A stretch of DNA of 27,922 bases from a virus, in the IMG/VR virus record IMGVR_UViG_3300044701_000182, positions 1 through 27,922 of that record; one strand, written 5' to 3'. A model generated the notes under the pieces. It saw nothing but the letters and a program-made list of their open reading frames with translations. It did no database searches and had not been told where the DNA came from. A program made the position numbers and the translations under genes. Below, piece by piece: positions 8,038 to 14,444 of the stretch. Each line of letters begins with the position of its first letter. Positions within the stretch are counted from its first letter, which is position 1.

Positions 8038-8777
8038 TGATACACACAACAATTCATGATATTCGAACCGAGTTTGCTATTCTTTATACTAAAGATAAGA
8101 CTGTAGTCGATAAGACTGGAGTAAAGACGCTTGAAATTATGAATGCATCTTTCATTGCAAGCGATCCACTTATCTTTGGTTCTGTTAATGAAGACTACGT
8201 TCGACGCGAACTCGAGTGGTATCTCAGCGAGTCGTTGAATGTAAATGACATCCCAGGTGAAACGCCGCAGATCTGGAAACAGGTCTCTGATAGAGATGGA
8301 TTCATCAATTCTAATTATGGTTGGTGTATCTTTTCATCAGAAAATAATGATCAGTTCTACCATGCAGTTACTGAATTAGAAAATAATCCAGATTCACGCC
8401 GTGCAGTCATGATCTATACTCGCCCTACTATGTGGGGTGACCATAACGAAAACGGACGATCCGACTTCATGTGTACTAATGCAGTACAGTACATGATCAG
8501 GGATAATAAAGTTAATGCATTGGTTCAGATGCGAAGCAACGACGTAGTATTCGGTTATCGCAATGATTACGCTTGGCAGTCTTATGTCCTTGATAAAGTG
8601 ATTGAGACACTTAAAGAACGTGGTAAACCATATGAGCGCGGTAAGATCTTTTGGAATGTTGGTTCACTCCACGTATATGAACGCCATTTTTATCTAGTAA
8701 ATCACTTTGCAAAGACTCGCGAAACTACTATCACCAAGGAAGAATATGATAAGCGATACGCTGTCGAAGTGGGATGA
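8037..8777 (+). CDS. 42: dCMP hydroxymethylase (T4 gp42 type)
   Basis: This enzyme converts dCMP to 5-hydroxymethyl-dCMP with methylenetetrahydrofolate; hm-dCTP then replaces dCTP in the phage genome. The 246-aa protein resembles T4 gp42, as I remember it, along its length: VVDKTGVKT near residue 23, DIPGETPQIW at 71-80, INSNYGW, NPDSRRAVMIYTRP, SDFMCTNAVQY and NVGSLHVYERHFYLV. The catalytic cysteine is C146. In the motif VVFGYRNDYAW, D177 stands where thymidylate synthases have the uracil-selecting Asn. That Asp is the cytosine-selecting residue of gp42 (D179 in T4), so this is a hydroxymethylase and not ThyA. It overlaps its neighbours on both sides. Confidence 0.95.
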   Translation: MIHTTIHDIRTEFAILYTKDKTVVDKTGVKTLEIMNASFIASDPLIFGSVNEDYVRRELEWYLSESLNVNDIPGETPQIWKQVSDRDGFINSNYGWCIFSSENNDQFYHAVTELENNPDSRRAVMIYTRPTMWGDHNENGRSDFMCTNAVQYMIRDNKVNALVQMRSNDVVFGYRNDYAWQSYVLDKVIETLKERGKPYERGKIFWNVGSLHVYERHFYLVNHFAKTRETTITKEEYDKRYAVEVG

Positions 8778-9204
8778 ACGGTACATGGATATTGCCAAGC
8801 GTATTGCAGCTTGGAGTAAAGATCCCAGCCGTAAGATTGGTGCTGTCGCTGTAGGATCTAAAGGACAGATTTTATCTCAGGGATATAATGGGTTTCCTCG
8901 TGGTATACTTGACAGCACTGAGCGTTATGATAATCGCGAACGTAAATACCAATTAGTAGTTCATGCAGAAATGAACGTCATCTTCAATGCTACATTCAAT
9001 GGAGTATCGTTGGATGGCGCTTCGTTATATGTGTATGGTCTACCCGTTTGTTCAGAGTGCTCAAAAGGTATCATACAAGTCGGCGTAAAACGAGTAGTTA
9101 TTCTTACTGATGATGCTGTTCCAGATATCTGGACTAACTCATTTAAGATTACATCAGAGATGCTATCAGAAGCTGGAGTAGAATGGCAATGGGTTCAGAC
9201 TTAA
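8746..9204 (+). CDS. cd: dCMP (deoxycytidylate) deaminase
   Basis: This enzyme deaminates dCMP to dUMP, the substrate of thymidylate synthase (ThyX is encoded at 23681). The zinc-dependent deaminase motifs are present: H73-A-E75 (VVHAEMNV) and P-V-C102-S-E-C105, together with DPSRKIGAVAV and YNGFPRG typical of deoxycytidylate deaminases. The start at 8746 gives 152 aa and is set by AAGGAAGA at 8736-8743; an upstream in-frame ATG at 8707 has no comparable site. It overlaps the hydroxymethylase gene by 32 bases, so the two enzymes that compete for dCMP are co-translated. T4 Cd is longer (about 193 aa). Confidence 0.93.
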   Translation: MISDTLSKWDERYMDIAKRIAAWSKDPSRKIGAVAVGSKGQILSQGYNGFPRGILDSTERYDNRERKYQLVVHAEMNVIFNATFNGVSLDGASLYVYGLPVCSECSKGIIQVGVKRVVILTDDAVPDIWTNSFKITSEMLSEAGVEWQWVQT

Positions 9205-9563
9205 AGATACTGATAATTGGAATGAATCCAAGTGGTCGAGATCTAAAACATAAAAAAGGTCCAACACTTACTAAACTAGAATCATGGATGGATTCCATTG
9301 GAGTCCATCATTTTTCTTTTATGAATACTTTCGACAAGCCAGGTAAAGCAAAAAAAGCTAATGTTGACATAAACAGATTATGTAAAATAACTAAAGAGTA
9401 TAGTAAAATACTAGCACTAGGTGGCTTTGTTTCTGAAACACTAAATACACTTAATGTTTCGCACTTTAAATTACCTCATCCATCTCCTTTGAATAGATTA
9501 TTGAACGATAAGCACTATGAAAAGCAAATACTATCTAAATGTAAGGACTATTTAAATGATTGA
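9183..9563 (+). CDS. Uracil-DNA-glycosylase-superfamily protein
   Basis: A 126-aa single-domain protein with the UDG-superfamily landmarks in order: a strand ending in IIGMNPSG (residues 11-18, motif A), FSFMNTF (45-50), a central strand and helix ILALGGFVSETL (76-87), and LPHPSPLNR (97-105, motif B with the H-P-S-P loop). Motif A has N15 where many active families have an Asp or Glu near PG, so activity could be altered. The gene overlaps dCMP deaminase by 22 bases and the glycosyltransferase by eight bases. It may remove uracil, act on unmodified or modified bases, or simply bind DNA as part of the modification pathway. Starts at 9183 and 9189 are both possible; GGAG at 9175-9178 sits upstream. 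Confidence 0.72.
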   Translation: MAMGSDLKILIIGMNPSGRDLKHKKGPTLTKLESWMDSIGVHHFSFMNTFDKPGKAKKANVDINRLCKITKEYSKILALGGFVSETLNTLNVSHFKLPHPSPLNRLLNDKHYEKQILSKCKDYLND

Positions 9564-10374
9564 GCACATTATAATTCCAACTCTTGGTCGTATGGATAAG
9601 CAGATCACATACAATAATCTACCCAAGAAATACCAAGACATTACTAAATTTGTAGTTCAAGCTCATGAATTTGAGGAAATGGATAGCCGTTACTTAGGTA
9701 AAGTGTTGTGTCTTCCTAAAGAAATCAACCGTATCGCACCTACGCGCGAGTGGATCTTTAATAAGTTCAAGGACTGCGACCATATGGTATTCGACGACGA
9801 TCTAGACTTCGTCGTTAAAGAACCTAATGAAGGTGGCGAAACTAAGTGGAAGAGCCGTAAGTTTACTGAGCAGGACTTCGACGATGCTTTTAATCTAATG
9901 AATGCTTGGATCGACGAAGGTATCGCTTATGGTGGTCTTCTTCCTGCGTGGGTTATTCCCGACGTAAAGCAGTGGCCTGTACGCGAGAATCAGAGGATCA
10001 TGACCAATGTATTCTACAGCGGTAAGAAGATTCCTCGTGATATCCAATGGAATCGAGTCGTAGCCGCGGAAGACTTCGACGTCAACTTGCAGTTGCTGTC
10101 ACGAGGATTTAAGAATCGTATCAGTGCTAAGTATATGGTAACGTGTTCTGAAACAAATGCCGCTGGTGGTTGTTCTACTTGGCGCACTCTAGAAGTACAT
10201 AATGAAGCTCAGCGTAGACTCGCTGAACTCTGGCCAGACTTTATCGCTGTTCGTGAAAAGAAAGTTACGTCGGGTCCTTGGAAAGGACAGATTAAGTTGG
10301 CCACAACGATCCAGCACAAGAAAGCTTATGAGTCTTCACAGAAAGAACAATCATTGGAGACTTTCTTTGATTAA
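9556..10374 (+). CDS. GT-A-fold glycosyltransferase, probable DNA base glycosyltransferase
   Basis: A 272-aa protein with a GT-A (family-2-like) layout: an N-terminal nucleotide-binding strand IIIPTLGR (5-12), INRIAPTREWIF (58-68), a metal/nucleotide DxD-type motif FDDDLDF (79-85), and a late acidic motif AAEDFDVNLQLLSRG where GT-A enzymes keep the catalytic base. It resembles the phage 'TET-associated glycosyltransferase' type described from comparative genomics; that label is my recollection, not a search result. It lies in the overlapping cluster with dCMP hydroxymethylase, so the most economical role is transfer of a sugar to hydroxymethylcytosine in DNA, as T4 alpha- and beta-glucosyltransferases do with an unrelated fold. 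The C-terminal EQSLETFFD resembles a clamp-binding peptide and the polymerase tail (ATLEDFFA). Confidence 0.75.
   Translation: MIEHIIIPTLGRMDKQITYNNLPKKYQDITKFVVQAHEFEEMDSRYLGKVLCLPKEINRIAPTREWIFNKFKDCDHMVFDDDLDFVVKEPNEGGETKWKSRKFTEQDFDDAFNLMNAWIDEGIAYGGLLPAWVIPDVKQWPVRENQRIMTNVFYSGKKIPRDIQWNRVVAAEDFDVNLQLLSRGFKNRISAKYMVTCSETNAAGGCSTWRTLEVHNEAQRRLAELWPDFIAVREKKVTSGPWKGQIKLATTIQHKKAYESSQKEQSLETFFD
10356..10359 (+). promoter_or_regulatory. Ribosome binding site deciding a TTG start
   Basis: GGAG lies seven bases before the TTG at 10367 and inside the 3' end of the glycosyltransferase gene. It supports a TTG start for the next gene instead of the long upstream extension from 10202, which would overlap by more than 170 bases, or the later ATG at 10421. 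Confidence 0.6.
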
Positions 10375-11554
10375 GCATGCATCTATAGTTCCATTAATTG
10401 GAGGAGAGACTATAGGTCAGATGAATGCTTTTGGATCTCGGCCTGACTATCTCTTGTCGTACTCGCCATTCTCTAGTAACGACTCCCATCTCGTTAATTA
10501 TCTTAAAGATGTTCCTTATATTCTATTAGATCAGGGTGGGAAACATCCACATCCGGTGAACGTAGTTAACGCAGTATGTCCATGTGCTGGGTTGAGTTCT
10601 CTGTCACCTAGTGCAAACTCAGAAGCTTCAGCAAACGACTGGATGACGACCACCGCGAAGTACGTATTGGAAGAGATGAAGCCAGAAGTATTCTGGGGAG
10701 AGAACGCGCCTCGATTTGCTGGTGAGATGGGTAAACCTGTAGTAGCTAAACTACATGCTATAGCTCAAGAGAATGGTTACACGATGTCTGTGTATAGGAC
10801 TAAGTCACTACTACACGGGCTGTCGCAGGTGCGGGAGCGTAGTTTCTACTTCTTTTGGCGCGGTGATCAAGTACCAGTGTTCGAATACTTCGACAAACCA
10901 CGACAGCCGATCGAAAAATTATTCGCTACTATAGATAATAACTCAACTCAACAAGATCTGGTTAATGCAAAGGTTCCTAGTCGGGACGATCCATATTATC
11001 GTTATGTGCTTGAAGTGATACACGGTGGAATAAGCCATCGTGAATTCTTTGACAAGATAGAAAAGTCCTGCGACACTATGGGTTATCTAGAGTCTAATGG
11101 GCACAACTATAGGATGGTAAAGAAGTTCTTTGAGAAAGAAGGCTACGAGAACTTAGCCGCTAAGATGGATAATATCCAAGATAAACTAGACGCTGGTGGT
11201 AACATCATGCGTCGTACTTCGTATATTCCAAAGGACTATATCGGTGCTTTCGTCGGTCATCTCCCAACTCTCATGACCCATCCACAAGAGGACAGATACT
11301 TAAGTTATAGAGAGTGTATGACTATCATGGGTCTACCACAAGACTTTCAGATGTTGAACCCAAGTAGGAATCTAAATCATGTATGTCAAAATGTTCCAGT
11401 TGGTACAGCTACAGACATGGCCAATGAGATCAAAGCCGTCTTAGATGGTAAGCGAGAAATGAAGCGTAGTACCCTACTGTATCAATTCAACCATCAGAAG
11501 AAGTACGAGATACGAGATCCTGAGCCAGTAAGTAGTCTAGAATCCTTCATCTGA
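10367..11554 (+). CDS. C5-cytosine-methyltransferase-like protein
   Basis: A 395-aa protein that keeps most landmarks of DNA (cytosine-5) methyltransferases. Counting from the TTG, these are a glycine-rich start IVPLIGGETIG (motif I position), P72-C73-A-G-L-S (motif IV with the catalytic Cys), E112-N-A (motif VI, normally ENV), Q154-x-R156-x-R158 (motif VIII), SYRECMTIMGLPQDF (motif IX/X region), and QNVPVGTATDMANEI (motif X, normally GNAVP). Motif I lacks the usual FAGIGG and the acidic residue that binds the AdoMet ribose is not obvious, so cofactor use may differ. It overlaps the glycosyltransferase by eight bases and is the last gene before the terminator. It may methylate cytosine, or have been recruited to flip and alter hydroxymethylcytosine. 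The C-terminal SSLESFI again looks like a clamp-binding tail. Confidence 0.78.
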   Translation: MIKHASIVPLIGGETIGQMNAFGSRPDYLLSYSPFSSNDSHLVNYLKDVPYILLDQGGKHPHPVNVVNAVCPCAGLSSLSPSANSEASANDWMTTTAKYVLEEMKPEVFWGENAPRFAGEMGKPVVAKLHAIAQENGYTMSVYRTKSLLHGLSQVRERSFYFFWRGDQVPVFEYFDKPRQPIEKLFATIDNNSTQQDLVNAKVPSRDDPYYRYVLEVIHGGISHREFFDKIEKSCDTMGYLESNGHNYRMVKKFFEKEGYENLAAKMDNIQDKLDAGGNIMRRTSYIPKDYIGAFVGHLPTLMTHPQEDRYLSYRECMTIMGLPQDFQMLNPSRNLNHVCQNVPVGTATDMANEIKAVLDGKREMKRSTLLYQFNHQKKYEIRDPEPVSSLESFI

Positions 11555-11575
11555 TCGCCCTTCGGGGCGATTTTT
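11554..11575 (+). terminator. Rho-independent terminator after the replication/modification block
   Basis: A 7-bp perfect stem ATCGCCC / GGGCGAT closes a TTCG tetraloop (11561-11564) and is followed by TTTTT (11571-11575). It begins in the stop codon of the methyltransferase-like gene and lies directly before a late promoter, marking the boundary between early/middle and late genes. Confidence 0.93.
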
Positions 11576-11579
11576 AATT

Positions 11580-11587
11580 TATAAATA
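11580..11587 (+). promoter_or_regulatory. T4-type late promoter (TATAAATA)
   Basis: A perfect TATAAATA, the -10 element recognised in T4 by gp55-loaded RNA polymerase. It lies five bases after the terminator T-run and 20 bases before the ATG at 11608. Transcription would start near 11594. It opens the block of virion and packaged proteins. Confidence 0.85.
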
Positions 11588-11607
11588 TATTCATCTATTA
11601 TGCATAA

Positions 11608-12690
11608 ATGGATATATTTTACATGGCATTATCATCAGAAGATTATAAGAAACTGGGAGATTGGCTGAACGCCGTTCTTCTTAGATACAATTATCAGGTT
11701 GCTCCACTAGCTGCATCTGGAAAACCTGGTAAAAATATACGCACTATGCGTGAATATAGACTTCAACTGATAAACAAGACGAATGATACATCTGACCAAG
11801 CCATACAAGCATTAAGTGTTATTCTGAATAATGCTTCTCAAGATATAAAGAACATAAAATATAATCAAATATCTCCAAATAGTTCTAAATTTCCTAGCTA
11901 TACCTTTGATTTTTCTGGTCAAAGTATAGATTTAGTCATAGGTAGAGGAGCTAATAGAGGTGAAAACTTTGAAACACAGACGGTAGCAAATCTCGCCACA
12001 GCTTTTAAAAGAAACAGTAATAAAGATGCTGAATTTATTAAATTAATCAATCAACTAAATGCAGTAAACACAGATTTTGCTTCTAGAGAAATTAAAGAAG
12101 TTAAGCAAAGAACCGGTTCGACTAAAAAAGAAGGCGTACCAATTGAAAAACTTGGTGCAATCATTGGCGATATTGTATTAACTGATACTACAAACTATCA
12201 GTGGTTTATATCTTTGAAAGATGTGAATGGAGAAACTTTTAGTTCTTATTCTGGAGCAGCATCACTGTTCAATGCTGCTGGAGATCTACAAGAGAATTCA
12301 GCTGGAGCCGAGTTTTTAAATGCCTTTGGTGTAGACCTTAATCAAGTACAAGCAGGATTTGATCTAAGAAACAATAAGAGTACGCCAAGACGTGCTCTTC
12401 CAGTTAAACGTGCAAATCCCTCCCAAATAAAAGCTATATTTGAGAGAGCATGGGGCATGAATTATTTTTATGTACGAAAACTCCCTATCGGTTGGAAAGT
12501 TTTTTGGATCGACAGAAATTATCTCAACAAGTTAACTTCTAATATTAGAGTTACAGAGATAAAATATCCTAATAAAACTTCTAAACAGATAACCATAAAA
12601 TGTCAGAATGCTGAGCAAAGTTATATAATTGAATTAAGAAATTCTAAAGCTGGCGAATATCCAAACGATACTAAATTTAAAGTCAAATAA
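11608..12690 (+). CDS. First late gene: putative restriction-endonuclease-like fold protein
   Basis: A 360-aa protein that I do not recognise by name. The middle has a PD-(D/E)XK-like arrangement: E122 in a helix-forming stretch (GENFETQTVANLATAF), G187-D188-I-V (IIGDIVLTD), and a strand ending in S202-L-K204 (YQWFISLKDVNG), consistent with nuclease or DNA-end-binding folds that use D...(S/E)xK. The C-terminal half has beta-rich segments (GWKVFWIDRNYL, QITIKCQNAEQSYIIEL). It begins just after the late promoter, so it is a late product. The start is ambiguous: ATG 11608 or ATG 11623, neither with a good ribosome site. A nuclease role is a hypothesis; the adjacent ligase-like gene makes a DNA-end function attractive. 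Confidence 0.7.
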   Translation: MDIFYMALSSEDYKKLGDWLNAVLLRYNYQVAPLAASGKPGKNIRTMREYRLQLINKTNDTSDQAIQALSVILNNASQDIKNIKYNQISPNSSKFPSYTFDFSGQSIDLVIGRGANRGENFETQTVANLATAFKRNSNKDAEFIKLINQLNAVNTDFASREIKEVKQRTGSTKKEGVPIEKLGAIIGDIVLTDTTNYQWFISLKDVNGETFSSYSGAASLFNAAGDLQENSAGAEFLNAFGVDLNQVQAGFDLRNNKSTPRRALPVKRANPSQIKAIFERAWGMNYFYVRKLPIGWKVFWIDRNYLNKLTSNIRVTEIKYPNKTSKQITIKCQNAEQSYIIELRNSKAGEYPNDTKFKVK

Positions 12691-12691
12691 T

Positions 12692-13921
12692 ATGTTAAAA
12701 CTAAAAGAATTCTTAACTGAAGAAAAAAATGTGCACATGGAGCACATTGAAGACCTCGTATTCAACGAAGGTGTAGAAGGTACTCGTAAAGCCATTAACT
12801 TCTTACGAGACCTGCGCGATATGTTGGCAGGTCATAGTACAGATAAGCTAGCCACTACTGTAAAGTGGGATGGAGCTCCAGCTATATTCGCAGGTGTGGA
12901 CCCTCGAGACGATAAGTTCTTTGTTGCTAAGAAGGGTATCTTTAATAAAGATCCAAAGGTATATAAGACTGAAGCCGACATCAACGCTGATCTCACGGGT
13001 GATCTAGCAGCAAAATTTAAAGTAGCGCTACAACAATTATCAAATCTAGGAATCACTTCAGGGGTGTATCAAGGTGACCTGATGTTCACCAACGACAAGA
13101 AGATCGAGACTATAGATGGTAAGAAGTATGTGACTTTTCATCCTAACACCATTGTCTACGCAGTACCATATGACTCTGAACTAGGGCGAAGAATACGTGG
13201 ATGCAAGATTGGAGTGGTATGGCACACCACCTATACCGGTGATTCGTTTGAGAATATGAGGGCTACATTTGGCGAACCAATAGCCAGCAAGTTTAAGAAA
13301 CTACCATACGTATGGGTAGACGACGCCACCTATAAAGATTATTCTGGATCAGCTACTTTTACTGCAGCAGAAACGAACGAAGTAACTCAAGTTCTATCAA
13401 GAGTTGGTAGTTTATTTAATTCTGTCGCAGCTAGAACTCTAAACGCTATCAGCGAAGACGAAGATCTACTAACAGCTGTAAAGACTTTTAATAATTCCAA
13501 GATACGCAAAGGTGAGACTATCACCAACACACGTAAACACGTTAAAGAATTATTCGACTATATCCATGATAAGTATCAGGCAGATGTAGACAGCAAGAAG
13601 ACTCCTGCTGGGAAACAGAAAGCAGAACAACGCAAGACAAAGGTGATGCAGTTCTTTGCACATCACGACATGAACCAGATAGTGTCCATATTCGATATAG
13701 TATTACTACTCACTCAGGCAAAACAGCTCATCATCAATAAGATGAATAGTGTAAGTAACATATCAACCTTTATACGTACAGCGAATGGATTCAGGATTAC
13801 TGGTGTCGAGGGATACGTTGCTATAGACAAATTAAATGGTGGAGCAGTTAAGATAGTAGATCGTATGGAATTTTCTAAGTCTAACTTCTCGGCAGACGTT
13901 ATAAAGGGATGGCAGAGATGA
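12692..13921 (+). CDS. Nucleotidyltransferase/ligase-fold-like late protein with capsid-targeting-like N-terminus
   Basis: A 409-aa protein. The N-terminus MLKLKEFLTEE resembles the capsid-targeting sequence of T4 internal proteins. The body shows landmarks of covalent nucleotidyltransferases (DNA/RNA ligases): K58-W-D-G61 (motif I, KxDG, in TTVKWDGAPAIFAG), GVYQGDLMF as a possible motif III, E373-G-Y-V376 (motif IV) and AVKIVDR with K387 (motif V). A helical insert of about 100 residues (about 255-355) separates the early and late motifs. Cyanophage relatives are usually annotated only as a DUF family (DUF6267, from memory). If the motifs are real, this is a late, possibly head-packaged ligase or adenylyltransferase. 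If only KWDG is conserved, it may be a structural relic. It overlaps the next gene (ATGA). Confidence 0.75.
   Translation: MLKLKEFLTEEKNVHMEHIEDLVFNEGVEGTRKAINFLRDLRDMLAGHSTDKLATTVKWDGAPAIFAGVDPRDDKFFVAKKGIFNKDPKVYKTEADINADLTGDLAAKFKVALQQLSNLGITSGVYQGDLMFTNDKKIETIDGKKYVTFHPNTIVYAVPYDSELGRRIRGCKIGVVWHTTYTGDSFENMRATFGEPIASKFKKLPYVWVDDATYKDYSGSATFTAAETNEVTQVLSRVGSLFNSVAARTLNAISEDEDLLTAVKTFNNSKIRKGETITNTRKHVKELFDYIHDKYQADVDSKKTPAGKQKAEQRKTKVMQFFAHHDMNQIVSIFDIVLLLTQAKQLIINKMNSVSNISTFIRTANGFRITGVEGYVAIDKLNGGAVKIVDRMEFSKSNFSADVIKGWQR
13904..13909 (+). promoter_or_regulatory. Ribosome binding site deciding the start at 13918
   Basis: AAGGGA lies eight bases before the ATG at 13918. The alternative ATG at 13909 begins on this site and so is unlikely to be used. 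The choice leaves MIRFKEYIAES as the exact N-terminus. Confidence 0.55.
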
Positions 13922-14418
13922 TACGCTTTAAAGAGTATATCGCTGAATCACAGCCAGGAGTAATTTCAGCTAAAGATGCTCAGGCTAAGTTGTCTAAGCG
14001 CAGGTGGAAGACTATAACAACACATAAGTGGTTTGCAGATTACATGCATACTGCACAAACTGTAAACATCCCTATAGGATTTAAGATTGGCGGTAACTCA
14101 GCTTTTGACGAAGTATACGTAGCTCATGGCCCTATGGGCAACGACAAGTTACGAAGAATGTTGAGGTTTGTTTTTCTCAAAGATAAACTTATCAATATAG
14201 ACTATTATCAGAACTGGCACGACGAATTAATTGGTGGTCATATTAAGTGGAAACATATTAAGTCACTAAAAGCGGTAAAAGAAGAGAATACTCAGGGTGA
14301 CATAGGCACAGATAAACTTACTAAAACTCGTAAGAAGATGACTCCATATGAACCAATGAAGACTCCTGACATGTTTCCAGGCTGGATTGAAGACGAGAAT
14401 GTAAAAAAAGATAAATAA
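13918..14418 (+). CDS. Small late protein with capsid-targeting-like N-terminus
   Basis: A 166-aa protein beginning MIRFKEYIAESQPG, which matches the T4 internal-protein targeting pattern (for example MKTYQEFIAEA) including a plausible prohead-protease site after the Glu of IAES. After this comes a compact, mixed alpha/beta region (KTITTHKWFADYMHTAQTV, DEVYVAHGPMGNDKLRRML, INIDYYQNWHDELIGGHIKW) that I do not recognise, then a charged, low-complexity tail with KTRKKMTPYEPMKTPDMFPGW. The ATG overlaps the stop of the upstream gene (ATGA). A protein packed in the head and processed by the gp21-type protease is the simplest reading of the N-terminus; what the mature protein does is unknown. Confidence 0.78.
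   Translation: MIRFKEYIAESQPGVISAKDAQAKLSKRRWKTITTHKWFADYMHTAQTVNIPIGFKIGGNSAFDEVYVAHGPMGNDKLRRMLRFVFLKDKLINIDYYQNWHDELIGGHIKWKHIKSLKAVKEENTQGDIGTDKLTKTRKKMTPYEPMKTPDMFPGWIEDENVKKDK
14410..14417 (+). promoter_or_regulatory. Possible late promoter (GATAAATA)
   Basis: A 7/8 match to TATAAATA that overlaps the stop codon of the preceding gene and ends about 27 bases before the proposed start of the long modular protein. The match partly coincides with lysine codons and a TAA stop, so it could be chance. Confidence 0.35.
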
Positions 14419-14444
14419 TAGAACCAACTAAATTGATGGATAAA

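Noticed and set aside
8037-8777. Thymidylate synthase (ThyA) as identity of the gp42 homologue
   Set aside because: The Asp in YRNDYAW replaces the uracil-selecting Asn, the closest match over the full length is T4 gp42, and a separate ThyX is present.
8884-8889. Perfect TATAAT
   Set aside because: It is inside the dCMP deaminase gene in the conserved GYNGF codons, and I saw no matching -35 or gene start downstream.
10202-10366. Long N-terminal extension of the methyltransferase-like frame
   Set aside because: It would overlap the glycosyltransferase for over 170 bases in another frame, its translation is low-complexity basic, and a TTG with a good ribosome site lies at 10367.
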